NCBI GenBank assembly: GCA_002841625.1
Contig: PHAG01000001.1
Span: 1 to 64,000, forward strand
DNA length: 64,000 nucleotides
DNA from: Firmicutes bacterium HGW-Firmicutes-1
Lineage (GTDB): Bacteria > Bacillota > Clostridia > Lachnospirales > Vallitaleaceae
Reading direction: 5' to 3'
The notes under the pieces were generated by a model, which did not search any database, was not told the origin of the DNA, and saw nothing but the letters and a program-made list of their open reading frames with translations. The position numbers and the translations under genes were made by a program. Below are positions 52,108-63,141 of this stretch, one piece after another (positions within the stretch are counted from its first letter, which is position 1; every line of letters begins with the position of its first letter).

Positions 52108-52135
52108 ATTCTTCCCCCAGAAAAGTTGTTAGAGA

Positions 52136-52408
52136 TTAATCTTCTTGATCGATTTCAAAATTATCAAGAACGTCCTCAAACAATTCAGTAACAGCATCAA
52201 GCTCTTCTTCATCATCTACAATCTCATAAATCACTTCTTCCTCGTCAACTTCAGTTGCTTTAAGAATATATGCTGTCATATCGTCATTTTCTAACTCTTC
52301 TTCTTCCACTACCATTAAATAAACTTCTTCGTTATATTCTACACTTCCGATGACAGCAAAAATAACTTCTTCATTCGTTTCATCAAACACAAATTTTATC
52401 GTATCCAT
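52136..52408 (-). CDS. DUF1292 family protein (YrzB-like)
   Basis: A 90-aa very acidic protein, with strands such as IKFVFDETNEEVIFAVIGSV near the start and a Glu/Asp-rich tail. DUF1292 proteins lie after ruvX in many Firmicutes (yrzB in B. subtilis), the same order as here. Function is unknown. Confidence 0.9.
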   Translation of the reverse strand: MDTIKFVFDETNEEVIFAVIGSVEYNEEVYLMVVEEEELENDDMTAYILKATEVDEEEVIYEIVDDEEELDAVTELFEDVLDNFEIDQED

Positions 52409-52456
52409 ATTTTCACCTTTCTTAAAGTGCCCTATGCACTTTACCTATAAATTTTA

Positions 52457-52876
52457 TTATTGATTCGCATCAAGATAGCCTTGTAAGATAAATACCGCTG
52501 CCATTTTATCAATAACCTTTTTATGTTTTTTCTTGTGAACATCTGCTTCAATTAACAGTCTTTGAGCACCCATAGTACTCAATCTTTCGTCCCAAGTAAG
52601 TACATTAATTCCGAATTCTCGCTCTAATCTTCGTTTAAAAACTAAAGTCTTTTCTACACGTTCGCCTTCTGTGTTGTTCATGTTCTTTGGTAATCCTAAC
52701 ACGATTGTATCTATACTATATCCCGTTATGATCTCTTTTAATCTATTGATCGTACTAACCAAATCTTTTTCATTTTTTCGTGTTATCGTTTCAAGTCCCT
52801 GCGCTGTCCAACCAAAAGGATCACTTATAGCCACTCCGCATGTTTTACTACCATAATCTAATCCTAGTGTTCTCAT
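52457..52876 (-). CDS. ruvX: RuvX/YqgF family pre-16S rRNA nuclease
   Basis: A 139-aa RNase H-like nuclease that helps trim the 5' end of 16S rRNA and is also called a Holliday junction resolvase. The start GLDYGSKTCGVAISDPFG carries the first catalytic aspartate, VLGLPKNMNNTEG the second strand and WDERLST the third. It has its own promoter after the ireB terminator. Confidence 0.95.
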   Translation of the reverse strand: MRTLGLDYGSKTCGVAISDPFGWTAQGLETITRKNEKDLVSTINRLKEIITGYSIDTIVLGLPKNMNNTEGERVEKTLVFKRRLEREFGINVLTWDERLSTMGAQRLLIEADVHKKKHKKVIDKMAAVFILQGYLDANQ

Positions 52877-52950
52877 TTATACTCCTAACATTGAATAAAC
52901 CTTTAAAACATAGAAATTTTCCTCGAAATATTTGCTAATGGCTACAAACT

Positions 52951-52979
52951 TTCATATCCGTTTATTTCACTTTTATCAA
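52951..52979 (-). promoter_or_regulatory. Promoter of ruvX
   Basis: TTGATA, 17-base spacer, TATGAA on the minus strand, 75 bases ahead of ruvX and after the ireB terminator. Confidence 0.6.
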
Positions 52980-53006
52980 AACATATGATGAAAGTTTCTT
53001 GTTCTT

Positions 53007-53044
53007 AGAAAAACTGTAGAACATGATAAATAAATTCTACAGTT
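53007..53044 (-). terminator. Terminator of mtaB-ireB
   Basis: AACTGTAGAA pairs perfectly with TTCTACAGTT across 13 bases and is followed by TTTC. It is 10 bases past the ireB stop. Confidence 0.8.
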
Positions 53045-53053
53045 AAATGTATT

Positions 53054-53332
53054 TTATTTCAATCTTGTATTGATATAACACTCTAATATTTCTTGAAGTA
53101 ATTCATCTCTTTCAATTTTACCAATTAGGGTTCTTGCATTATTATAGCTAGTGATATATGTGGGGTCACCAGATAAAATATAACCTACTATTTGATAAGA
53201 GGGGTTATAGCCTTTTTCAGATAGAGCTTCATATACTTTAGCTATGACTTCTCTAACTTCCTTTTCATGTTCGTTTTCTGAATCATTCTTTTTGAAAAAC
53301 TGTGTATAGTTTATTTTTCCCATCCTCTTCAC
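53054..53332 (-). CDS. ireB: IreB family regulatory phosphoprotein
   Basis: A 92-aa helical protein of the IreB (formerly DUF965, YrzL) family. In enterococci IreB is phosphorylated by the Ser/Thr kinase IreK and limits cephalosporin resistance. The conserved start region GKINYTQFF-KKND and SYQIVGYILSGDPTYITSY are present. In most Firmicutes it lies between alaS and ruvX; here mtaB takes the upstream position. Confidence 0.92.
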   Translation of the reverse strand: MKRMGKINYTQFFKKNDSENEHEKEVREVIAKVYEALSEKGYNPSYQIVGYILSGDPTYITSYNNARTLIGKIERDELLQEILECYINTRLK

Positions 53333-53424
53333 TTCCTTATTAACTTTGCTTTCATGATACTATCTTAATACATATTACCAAAAATTTCAATGTAATTTTC
53401 AATAAAAGTGTTTTAATTCTTACC

Positions 53425-54732
53425 TTATTCTATTTCACCTTTCAGAAAATCATTAATAACTTCCACAATTTGTACCTCTAACAATCTATTTTCAAGTTTG
53501 TCATTCGTCTTATCAACTATAATTTTTGAATAATTTGAAGCATGCCCTATATAGAATTCTTTTCCATTAATCTCTAAAGTATCTTCAAAAATAACTTCAA
53601 CTATACTTCCAATAAATTGTTTTAAATACTGATCATGCAACTCGTCTCGAACGGTCATCAGCTTTTTACTTCTATCATTCTTCATTTCTTCCTTAATCTG
53701 TTGCTTCATAATGGCTGCCTTCGTTCCTTCTCTTGGAGAATACTTGAAAACATGAATATCGGCAAATCCAACTTTCAGTACAAATTCAACTGTTTGTTGA
53801 AACTCCTCATCTGTTTCTCCTGGAAATCCAACAATGATATCTGTAGTAATCGCTGGCTTATTATATACCTTCCTTAAATTTAATACAGATTCGTAATATA
53901 CCTTAGTGTCATAATGCCTATTCATCCTACTTAATATGTCATCGCAACCACTTTGTAAGGATAAATGAAAATGTGGACATATCTTCTTTAGTATGGCCAT
54001 TTTAGCAATAAAGTCTTCTGTCATTAAAGTTGGCTCTAAGGAACCTAATCTGATTCTATCTAAGCCCTTGATATCATTTAACTCTATTAACAAATCAATT
54101 AATTTATAATCTGGTAGTTCTAATCCATAGGAAGCTAAATGAATACCTGTAAGAACGATTTCTTTATAGCCTTTACCAACAAGTTGAGTCACTTCTTTAA
54201 CCACATTTTCTGGTTTTCGACTTCTTACCCTACCTCTTGTAAATGGAATAATACAATAAGAACAAAATTGATTACATCCATCTTGAATCTTAATATGAGC
54301 TCTCTTTTTATCCTCTATTTTACTAATCCACATTTCCTCATAAGGAACATCATGCCTCATATCTTCTATTAGGCTAATCTTTTTATGTTCCCGAATATAG
54401 TCTTCTACAACATCAACTACTTGATTCTTTTTCGTATTTCCAATAATCAAATCAATTTCTTCTTTATCTCGCAATTTATTTTCAGCCATTTGAGCATAAC
54501 ACCCCATAGCAACTACAATTGCACTTGGATTTAACGATTTACCCTTAGATAACATCTTTCTTGACTTCTTATCCGCAATATTAGTCACTGTACATGTATT
54601 GATGATACAAATATCTGCTGACTCATGAAAATCAACAACTTCGTATCCTCTTTGTTGAAACAATTCCATGATCGCATCTGTCTCATATTGATTCACCTTA
54701 CAGCCCAATGTGTGAAAACTCACCTTTAGCAT
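53425..54732 (-). CDS. mtaB: tRNA t6A37 methylthiotransferase MtaB
   Basis: Radical SAM enzyme converting t6A37 to ms2t6A37 in tRNAs. The 435-aa protein has the N-terminal UPF0004 domain with LGCKVNQYET and cysteines at about 10, 46 and 78, the radical SAM motif CNQFCSYCIIP near residue 153 and a C-terminal TRAM domain. It is divergent from the HPr-like gene. Confidence 0.95.
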   Translation of the reverse strand: MLKVSFHTLGCKVNQYETDAIMELFQQRGYEVVDFHESADICIINTCTVTNIADKKSRKMLSKGKSLNPSAIVVAMGCYAQMAENKLRDKEEIDLIIGNTKKNQVVDVVEDYIREHKKISLIEDMRHDVPYEEMWISKIEDKKRAHIKIQDGCNQFCSYCIIPFTRGRVRSRKPENVVKEVTQLVGKGYKEIVLTGIHLASYGLELPDYKLIDLLIELNDIKGLDRIRLGSLEPTLMTEDFIAKMAILKKICPHFHLSLQSGCDDILSRMNRHYDTKVYYESVLNLRKVYNKPAITTDIIVGFPGETDEEFQQTVEFVLKVGFADIHVFKYSPREGTKAAIMKQQIKEEMKNDRSKKLMTVRDELHDQYLKQFIGSIVEVIFEDTLEINGKEFYIGHASNYSKIIVDKTNDKLENRLLEVQIVEVINDFLKGEIE

Positions 54733-54795
54733 AATCTATCCTTTCTATATCCAATATTAACCGCCTTAGAGAATCTCTCTTAACCTACTATTCAC

Positions 54796-54824
54796 TTGAC
54801 ATATGAAATAATAAAGGTTAGTAT
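54796..54824 (+). promoter_or_regulatory. Promoter of the HPr-like gene
   Basis: TTGACA, 17-base spacer, TAGTAT, 39 bases ahead of the ATG. AAGGGGG supplies the ribosome binding site. Confidence 0.7.
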
Positions 54825-54863
54825 AAATATAATAATGACAAAACACTAAGGGGGTATGGGTTA

Positions 54864-55097
54864 ATGAAAACAATCAAAGTTTCACTAAATTCCATCGATA
54901 AGGTAAAAATATTCGTAAACATCATTGCAAAATACGATTCTGATTTTGATTTAATATCAGGTCGCTATGTAATTGATGCTAAATCTATAATGGGCATTTT
55001 CAGCTTAGACTTAAGCAAACCTATCGAATTAACCATTCACGACGATTCAGTCGTTGAAGAAGTTACAGAAGGTTTAAAAAAATACATAGTAGAATAA
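54864..55097 (+). CDS. HPr-like protein lacking the catalytic histidine
   Basis: A 77-aa protein with the HPr fold. The Ser46 region of HPr is well kept: DAKSIMGIFSLDL, with Ser41 in the matching position. The N-terminal GIHARPA motif with phosphorylatable His15 is replaced by SIDKVKI, so it cannot take part in PEP-dependent sugar transport. The pattern resembles Crh of B. subtilis, which acts only through Ser46 phosphorylation and CcpA, but kinship with Crh is not shown. It is a single-gene unit with its own promoter and terminator. Confidence 0.8.
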   Translation: MKTIKVSLNSIDKVKIFVNIIAKYDSDFDLISGRYVIDAKSIMGIFSLDLSKPIELTIHDDSVVEEVTEGLKKYIVE

Positions 55098-55111
55098 TAA
55101 CATTTCAAAAA

Positions 55112-55140
55112 GTCCACTAAAATACTAGTGGATTTTTTAT
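55112..55140 (+). terminator. Terminator of the HPr-like gene
   Basis: TCCACTA pairs with TAGTGGA around a short loop, followed by TTTTTTATTT. Confidence 0.9.
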
Positions 55141-55150
55141 TTACTTTTAA

Positions 55151-55253
55151 AGTTCTGCATAAGCAATTAGAAAAGCGGCAGATAAATATCTAGACTTTTA
55201 AGTCTGCGTATAAATAACAATGTTATTTAACGCTGCGTAGCCGATTTTCTTTT
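55151..55253 (-). repeat. REP-like inverted repeat downstream of thiI
   Basis: Plus-strand AGTTCTGCATAAG, then AGAAAAGCGGCAG, an inserted centre with AGACTTTTAAGTCT, and CGTAGCCGATTTTCTT. The arms match the family at 11698 and 26951; the centre is about 40 bases longer. It starts directly after the thiI stop and lies between two convergent genes. Confidence 0.8.
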
Positions 55254-56427
55254 ATGCTCTAATACTCATAACCTCTGTATCCTTTATTGCTTTCTCTATC
55301 ATAACTTCCATCTGCCCTAACCTCTCCTCTGATCTTTCAATAGACTTCAAAGAAGGCTTTGTAACTGGATGCTTTGCTACAAAAACCGTACAACAATCCT
55401 CATACGGTAATATTGAGGTTTCATATGTTCCAATTGTCTCGGAAATATTTACGATATCTTGCTTATCGAAAGCTATCAGCGGTCTAAAGACAGGCATAGT
55501 ACACACATCATCCGTTGTAACTAGACTTTGAAGTGTCTGACTTGCAACTTGTCCTATGCTTTCACCAGTTATAAGTGCAAGCGCATCATTTTTATATGCA
55601 ATAATTTCAGCTATTTTCATCATTTCACGACGCATAATAATCGTAAGCTGTTCATGAGGGCAATTTTCATAAATGTATAGCTGTATTTCAGTAAAGGGTA
55701 CAATATGAAGATTGATTTTTCCAGTATAAACAGATACTAGCCTCGCTAATTCAATAACCTTTTCCTTAGCTCTATCAGTTGTATATGGGTGAGAATGGAA
55801 ATAAACTGCATCAAGCTTTACTCCTCGCTTAGCAATCATCCAACCTGCAACAGGGCTATCAATTCCACCAGAAAGGAGGAGCATCGCTTTTCCGTTGCTG
55901 CCTACTGGCATACCACCTAATCCTTTGATGATTTTTGAATAGATATATGTTTTATTCCTTATTTCAATCCATAGCTTAACTTGTGGTTTATGGACATCTA
56001 CCTTTAAAGTCGGAAAATGATCTAGTACAAATGATCCAACTTCTCTTGCAATCTCCATTGAATTTAAAGGATACGTTTTCATAGCCCTCTTTGCTTCAAC
56101 CTTAAAAGTGAAGTCAAATTGCTTGTACTCTTCTTCCAAATAAGTAATAGCCATTTCCTTGATATGCTCAAAATCAGATGAGTCTAGGACTATGACTGGG
56201 CAAATACCAATTAGTCCAAAAACCTTTTTTAACACATCAACGATATCATCTTCGTCTACATCTTCTAGTGGTTCAACATATATTCTTCCTTGTTCCTTTA
56301 ACACTTTAAACGATCCAATTTTAGATAATCTACCTTTTATTTGATCAACTAGCGCATTTTCAAATAGATATCTATTTTTACCCTTAATGGCTATTTCTCC
56401 ATATTTCACTAAGAAGGCTTTTTTCAT
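55252..56427 (-). CDS. thiI: tRNA 4-thiouridine synthetase ThiI
   Basis: Adenylates U8 of tRNA and transfers sulfur to give s4U; it also supplies sulfur for thiamine in some bacteria. The 391-aa protein has an N-terminal ferredoxin-like and THUMP region (to about 170) and the PP-loop LLLSGGIDSPVAGWM near residues 183-197. There is no rhodanese domain, as in other Firmicutes, where a dedicated cysteine desulfurase delivers sulfur directly. That partner is the preceding gene, 28 bases away. Confidence 0.96.
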   Translation of the reverse strand: MKKAFLVKYGEIAIKGKNRYLFENALVDQIKGRLSKIGSFKVLKEQGRIYVEPLEDVDEDDIVDVLKKVFGLIGICPVIVLDSSDFEHIKEMAITYLEEEYKQFDFTFKVEAKRAMKTYPLNSMEIAREVGSFVLDHFPTLKVDVHKPQVKLWIEIRNKTYIYSKIIKGLGGMPVGSNGKAMLLLSGGIDSPVAGWMIAKRGVKLDAVYFHSHPYTTDRAKEKVIELARLVSVYTGKINLHIVPFTEIQLYIYENCPHEQLTIIMRREMMKIAEIIAYKNDALALITGESIGQVASQTLQSLVTTDDVCTMPVFRPLIAFDKQDIVNISETIGTYETSILPYEDCCTVFVAKHPVTKPSLKSIERSEERLGQMEVMIEKAIKDTEVMSIRA

Positions 56428-56455
56428 GTTTTTCTCCTTTGCAATATCTTACAGC

Positions 56456-57622
56456 TTATTTTCTCACAAATTTTCTTAATACAGGAACTATTTCCATTAG
56501 TTGCTTAATACAATAATTAATTTCTTCAACTGTATTGTACATAGAGAAACTAAATCTTACTGAATTATTGACCTCTGCTTCTGTATACCCTAATGATAAA
56601 AGTGTCGCACTTGGTTCTGGCTTATTAGAGGAACAAGCTGATCCTGTTGAAATAAATATTCCTTTGCTTTCTAAAGCATGAAGCAGGACTTCACCTTTTA
56701 CACCTTCAAATCGCATATTGAGGATATGGTGTGCACTATCGTTTCCTTCAATGCCATTTACAAAGGTTCTTTCAATGTTGTTCATAATTCCATCTCTAAG
56801 TTGCGCTTTTAACTCTAATAGCTTTTGTGAATTGGTGGTTAAATTGCTGTACATATAATCTGCTGCAACACCTAATCCAGCAATTCCTGCTGTGTTTTCT
56901 GTACCTGAACGAATTCCCATTTGATGAGCTCCACCGTACATAAGTGGCTTAATTTTTACTTTTTGACTAATATATAGTACACCTACACCCTTAGAAGCAT
57001 GTATCTTATGTCCACTAATGCTTAAGCAATCGACTTGCCACTTTTTGGGTTGAAGCCATATTTTCCCAAAGGACTGAACAGCATCAACATGAAAAATTGT
57101 ATTTGGATTTTTTGCTTTAATAATTTGTCCTATTTTATCTAACGGGGATATCACACCAATTTCGTTATTCACATGCATAATCGAGACAAGTATTGTGTCA
57201 GGTCTTATTGCACCTTCTAATACTTCTAAGTTAACTGTTCCGTCTGAATGCACTGGAATGGTTGTCACTTCAAAGCCTTCCTCTTCTAGTTGTTTTGCGG
57301 TACGCCCAACGGAAGGGTGTTCATAGCATGAAATAATGATATGCTTTCCACTTCTAATATAAGCTCTAGCTACACCTAAAATTGCTAAGTTGTTTGATTC
57401 AGTACCTCCAGAAGTGAAAAATATTTCTTTTTTTTCAACTTTCAACAATCTAGCAAGAATGCTTCTAGCTTCAGTAACTTCCTTTTCTGCCTCTATTCCC
57501 ATATAATGTAACGAAGATGGATTGCCATAGTGCTCATCCAACACAATACACATTTTTGTAATTACTTCGGTCATAGCTTTTGTTGTTGCTGCATTATCTA
57601 AGTATACATTCAATTCCTTCAC
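56456..57622 (-). CDS. Cysteine desulfurase (NifS/IscS family), ThiI partner
   Basis: PLP enzyme releasing sulfur from cysteine. The 388-aa protein has YLDNAATTKAM at its start, the PLP lysine in SGHKIHASKGVG near residue 204 and the sulfur-accepting cysteine in STGSACSSNKPEPS near 328. The gene pair with thiI matches the nifZ-thiI arrangement of B. subtilis. No IscU or SufU scaffold is nearby, which supports a role in tRNA thiolation over cluster assembly. Confidence 0.93.
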   Translation of the reverse strand: MKELNVYLDNAATTKAMTEVITKMCIVLDEHYGNPSSLHYMGIEAEKEVTEARSILARLLKVEKKEIFFTSGGTESNNLAILGVARAYIRSGKHIIISCYEHPSVGRTAKQLEEEGFEVTTIPVHSDGTVNLEVLEGAIRPDTILVSIMHVNNEIGVISPLDKIGQIIKAKNPNTIFHVDAVQSFGKIWLQPKKWQVDCLSISGHKIHASKGVGVLYISQKVKIKPLMYGGAHQMGIRSGTENTAGIAGLGVAADYMYSNLTTNSQKLLELKAQLRDGIMNNIERTFVNGIEGNDSAHHILNMRFEGVKGEVLLHALESKGIFISTGSACSSNKPEPSATLLSLGYTEAEVNNSVRFSFSMYNTVEEINYCIKQLMEIVPVLRKFVRK

Positions 57623-57734
57623 CTCAAATTTTTGTAGAATTCAAGTGGTATCTTCAATACTGTACCCAATATATCATATGCCTTTTTCTACAAAATGATA
57701 CTCTATTCATGGTATAGAGAAAGTGTTGCGCATA

Positions 57735-57759
57735 GAAAAAGGTAGGGATGCCCTACCTT
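57735..57759 (-). terminator. Terminator of the hrcA-dnaK-cheY operon
   Basis: AAGGTAGGG pairs with CCCTACCTT around three bases, followed by TTTC on the minus strand. It lies 30 bases after the cheY stop. Confidence 0.88.
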
Positions 57760-57788
57760 AAGGTCCTATTATATGATCTAAAGTCGAT

Positions 57789-58157
57789 CTACTTTGACAT
57801 TATATTATCGATAGCTTGTAGTACTCTAGCTTTTTGAAAAGGTTTTACAATAAAATCCTTTGCACCTTTTTTAATTGCATCAACAACCATTGGTTGTTGA
57901 CCCATTGCAGAACACATAATAACCTTTGAATTTGGACTTTCCTTTAAAATATCAGGAAGTGCTGTAACACCATCCATTTCTGGCATTGTAATATCCAATG
58001 TAATAACATCTGGTTTTAATTCCTTCGCTTTCTTAATGGCTTCTATACCATTACTAGCTTCACCAACTACTTCATAACTTTCTTCTTCTAACATTTTTTT
58101 TAATACCGTTCTCATAAATACTGCGTCATCAACAATTAACACTCTAATTGCAGCCAT
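57789..58157 (-). CDS. cheY: CheY-like single-domain response regulator
   Basis: A 122-aa receiver domain with no output domain. Residues VDDAVFMR hold the acidic pocket (Asp10, Asp11), LDITMPEMDG the phosphorylation site (Asp55) and KPF the conserved lysine. It is 2 bases after rsmE at the end of the heat-shock operon. No histidine kinase or chemotaxis gene is in the window, so its partner is unknown. Confidence 0.92.
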   Translation of the reverse strand: MAAIRVLIVDDAVFMRTVLKKMLEEESYEVVGEASNGIEAIKKAKELKPDVITLDITMPEMDGVTALPDILKESPNSKVIMCSAMGQQPMVVDAIKKGAKDFIVKPFQKARVLQAIDNIMSK

Positions 58158-58159
58158 AA

Positions 58160-58900
58160 TTACTCCACCTCCAAGTTATACATTAAAATAGACAATACTA
58201 CCATGCCTGCTGTTTCAGTTCTTAAAATCCTTTTACCCAGAGAAACAATAGAAGCCTCCATGGCCATAAGTCTTTCAATCTCAATTTCATCAAAACCACC
58301 TTCTGGTCCAATAAAAATTCCAATGGATCCATGGTTAGCGGCTTGAGAAAAAATTTCTTTCGAACTCTTCATGTCACTAGCCTTCTCATAAGGTACGATT
58401 ACATTTTCTAACTTTCCCGCGTATTGTAATGCCTCATCGAAACTCATTGCATCAGTTACTGTTGGAATAATAGCACGATGAGATTGTTTTGCTGCAGCAG
58501 AAGCGATTCGCTGCCATCTATCATTCTTTTTTTCTTTATTCTGCTGGTTTATTTTTACTATGGACCTTGCCATCACAACCGGAACAATTTCATAAACACC
58601 GAGTTCAATACTCTTTTGAATGATAAGTTCCATTTTATCCTGTTTAGGTATTCCCTGAAACAAATATATTTTTGTAGGCAATTCTTGATTTGATTGTTGA
58701 ACAGATTGTATTTTGCATTTAACGAACTCTTTTTCTAATAAATCTATTATACAACAATATTCTTGCCCTTGTCTATTACTAATTATTATTTCTTCATTCG
58801 TAGAAAGTCGCAAAACATTAACAATATGGTTAACATCGGCTCCTTCAATCGTAATATAATTTTCTTCAATTTGGTTGTCTTCTACAAAAAATCGATGCAT
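58160..58900 (-). CDS. rsmE: 16S rRNA m3U1498 methyltransferase RsmE
   Basis: SPOUT-class methyltransferase of 246 aa acting on U1498. The N-terminal PUA-like domain begins MHRFFVEDNQI, and the C-terminal knot contains FIGPEGGFDEIE and LGKRILRTETAGMV, the SAM-binding motifs. It overlaps no gene but is only 4 bases from prmA. Confidence 0.95.
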   Translation of the reverse strand: MHRFFVEDNQIEENYITIEGADVNHIVNVLRLSTNEEIIISNRQGQEYCCIIDLLEKEFVKCKIQSVQQSNQELPTKIYLFQGIPKQDKMELIIQKSIELGVYEIVPVVMARSIVKINQQNKEKKNDRWQRIASAAAKQSHRAIIPTVTDAMSFDEALQYAGKLENVIVPYEKASDMKSSKEIFSQAANHGSIGIFIGPEGGFDEIEIERLMAMEASIVSLGKRILRTETAGMVVLSILMYNLEVE

Positions 58901-58904
58901 AAAA

Positions 58905-59837
58905 TCACGCTTTCATCTTGGAGGTTATTGCTACCCATTCTCCATGATTTGTTATTTCAATTATTTCAAAATTCGAACTAATTAGCTTTGATTTCACTTC
59001 ATCCAATCGGTCTAATATAATTCCAGAAGAAATGAATAAGCCATCATTTTTCAGAACTCTTTTTATATCATCTACCAAAACCAATATAATATCAGCCATA
59101 ATATTTGCAACTACTAAATCTGCTTTTTCATTTACTTGACTAATTAAATCGCCATGAAAAACGGATATTTGTGCCTCCAAATGATTAAGCTCTACATTTT
59201 CCTTACTCACTTTAACCGCTGCTTTATCTAAATCAATAGCAGAAATTTTTCCTGCTCCTAGCCTTGCAGCTACAATGGATAAAATTCCACTTCCACAACC
59301 AACATCAATGACACTTACACCTTTTTGTACATATTTCTCTAGCTGTGTAATGCACATTGATGTGGTTTCATGGGTACCACATCCAAAAGCCATACCGGGA
59401 TCTATTTCTATGACAATGTCGTCTTCCTTTAAATCTAAAAAAGGCTCCCAGGTTGGCTTAATGACTATATGTTCTCCAACTCTAAATGGCTTATAATATT
59501 GTTTCCAATTGTTTGCCCAATCTTCTTCTTTCGTTATTGATCTATTGATCGTACCTTCACCAATGTCAACATAGCCTTTTATTTCTTCTAAGTATTCCTC
59601 AATAAGCAAGACTTTTTCTTCAATGTTCTCTTCTTCTGAAAAGTAACAGATTACTTTAATTGAGTCAGAGACTACAAGCTTACTGTCAATATAATCTACA
59701 ATCAGATTTTCTTTTTCGTATTGGCTTAATTTATTATCAACTATTTCAATACCTTTTACACCAATAGAATACAACATATCGGCTATTAGCTCGATTGCAT
59801 CTTCTTTTGTGTTTATTAGAATGCTATGCCATTCCAT
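58905..59837 (-). CDS. prmA: Ribosomal protein L11 methyltransferase PrmA
   Basis: Trimethylates ribosomal protein L11. The 310-aa protein has an N-terminal substrate-binding region and the SAM site DVGCGSGILSIVAARLGA near 178-195, preceded by FGCGTHETTSMC. The conserved NIMADIIL motif follows. It lies between dnaJ and rsmE as in many Firmicutes. Confidence 0.96.
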   Translation of the reverse strand: MEWHSILINTKEDAIELIADMLYSIGVKGIEIVDNKLSQYEKENLIVDYIDSKLVVSDSIKVICYFSEEENIEEKVLLIEEYLEEIKGYVDIGEGTINRSITKEEDWANNWKQYYKPFRVGEHIVIKPTWEPFLDLKEDDIVIEIDPGMAFGCGTHETTSMCITQLEKYVQKGVSVIDVGCGSGILSIVAARLGAGKISAIDLDKAAVKVSKENVELNHLEAQISVFHGDLISQVNEKADLVVANIMADIILVLVDDIKRVLKNDGLFISSGIILDRLDEVKSKLISSNFEIIEITNHGEWVAITSKMKA

Positions 59838-59853
59838 TTATGAATCACCTCGT

Positions 59854-60999
59854 TTATTCAAAAACGTCTTTTACTTTATCGTACCACTTTTTCTTTTTAT
59901 CGCCTTGTTCATTTGATATAGTCTTAGATATGGCTGCGAATTCCTTCAATAATTCAATCTGTCTATCATTCAGATTTTTAGGCACTTCAATAATAACAGT
60001 AACATATTGATCTCCTCTAATCTTAGGATTGCTTAATTTAGGGACACCCTTACCTTTTAATCTAAAACGTGTATTGGTTTGTGTTCCCGCATTCATTTCA
60101 TACTTAACATTTCCATCAATGGTTGGCACTTCAAGTTCATCACCAAGCGCTGCTTGCGCAAAGGTAATTGGCATTGTATATAGTATGTCAATATCTTGTC
60201 TTTCGAAATGTGGATGAGGTTCAATATAAATAGTCAATAAAATATCGCCTCTTGGTCCACCATTTTTACCTGGTTCGCCTTTTCCTTTTAAACGAATACT
60301 CTGACCATTGTCAATTCCTTCAGGAATAGATACTGATATCTTTTTAATTCTTCTTACAAAGCCTGAACCTTGACAATCGGTACATTTTTCTTTGATAACC
60401 TTGCCAGAGCCTTGGCATTGACCACATGTCTTAACGCTTGATACTGTACCAAATAAAGTTTGTTGATTATATCTTACTTGACCAGCTCCATGACAAGTTG
60501 GGCATTGTTCTGGTGAAGTTCCAGACTTTGCTCCTGATCCATGACATGTATCACATGGATCTGATGTTGTTACTTGAATTTCCTTTTCAATTCCAAAAAC
60601 AGCTTCTTCAAAGGCCAATTTAATATTAGCTCTTAAATTAGCACCTTTTGTTGGCGCATTTGAACTTTGTCTTCTCGAGCCTCCAAAAAAATCGCCAAAG
60701 ATATCTCCAAAAACATCGCCCATATCTCCAAAATCAAAACCACCTCTAAACCCACCAGCACCAGCTCCGTTGTCAAAGGCTGCATGACCAAATTGATCAT
60801 ACTTAGCTCTTTTTTCCGCATCACTTAATACTTCATAGGCTTCTGTAGCTTCTTTAAATTTATGTTCTGATACATCATCATCTGGATTCGTATCTGGATG
60901 ATGTTGCTTCGCAAGTTTACGATATGCTTTTTTAATATCTACCTCAGTTGCACCTTTTGAAACTCCCAAGGTTTCGTAATAATCTTTCTTTTCTGCCAT
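59854..60999 (-). CDS. dnaJ: Chaperone DnaJ
   Basis: Hsp40 co-chaperone of DnaK. The 381-aa protein has the J domain with HPD in [10 protein letters not shown] near residue 33, a Gly/Phe-rich linker and four CxxCxGxG repeats ([32 protein letters not shown]) that bind two zinc ions. A C-terminal substrate domain follows. It is 234 bases after dnaK. Confidence 0.98.
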   Translation of the reverse strand: MAEKKDYYETLGVSKGATEVDIKKAYRKLAKQHHPDTNPDDDVSEHKFKEATEAYEVLSDAEKRAKYDQFGHAAFDNGAGAGGFRGGFDFGDMGDVFGDIFGDFFGGSRRQSSNAPTKGANLRANIKLAFEEAVFGIEKEIQVTTSDPCDTCHGSGAKSGTSPEQCPTCHGAGQVRYNQQTLFGTVSSVKTCGQCQGSGKVIKEKCTDCQGSGFVRRIKKISVSIPEGIDNGQSIRLKGKGEPGKNGGPRGDILLTIYIEPHPHFERQDIDILYTMPITFAQAALGDELEVPTIDGNVKYEMNAGTQTNTRFRLKGKGVPKLSNPKIRGDQYVTVIIEVPKNLNDRQIELLKEFAAISKTISNEQGDKKKKWYDKVKDVFE

Positions 61000-61233
61000 A
61001 AAATCACCTACCTGTTTTTTTAGAGCAAGAAAGCTCTACTATTTAAAATTCAGCTTTCCCGTGGCCAAAGCCAATATTCATTAATAATATCATTACTACT
61101 ATACGATATATCCATCTATAATGCAATACTTGCTCTATACTAGAATAGCTTACTAATAGTAGTAACCATGGCAATACGACTGCCAAAGCAGTCGTATTGT
61201 TTAAGTTATGTTGTAATATGTTATAGTCTAAAC
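61000..61233 (-). other. dnaK-dnaJ gap with two hairpins
   Basis: CAATACGACTGC pairs perfectly with GCAGTCGTATTG (61172-61199), and TAGAGC with GCTCTA (61021-61038). Neither has a clear U-tract on the minus strand. The first may stabilise the dnaK message or separate it from dnaJ. No CIRCE-type operator (TTAGCACTC) is seen in the gap. Confidence 0.55.
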
Positions 61234-63093
<1,860 letters not shown>

Positions 63094-63141
63094 TTATAAT
63101 TCCTCCTATAATATGTTAAAACTATCAATTTTTTTGTGATA

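Noticed and set aside
61000-61233. CIRCE operator ahead of dnaJ
   Set aside because: The inverted repeats in the gap do not match TTAGCACTC-N9-GAGTGCTAA. The real operator is expected upstream of hrcA, outside the window.
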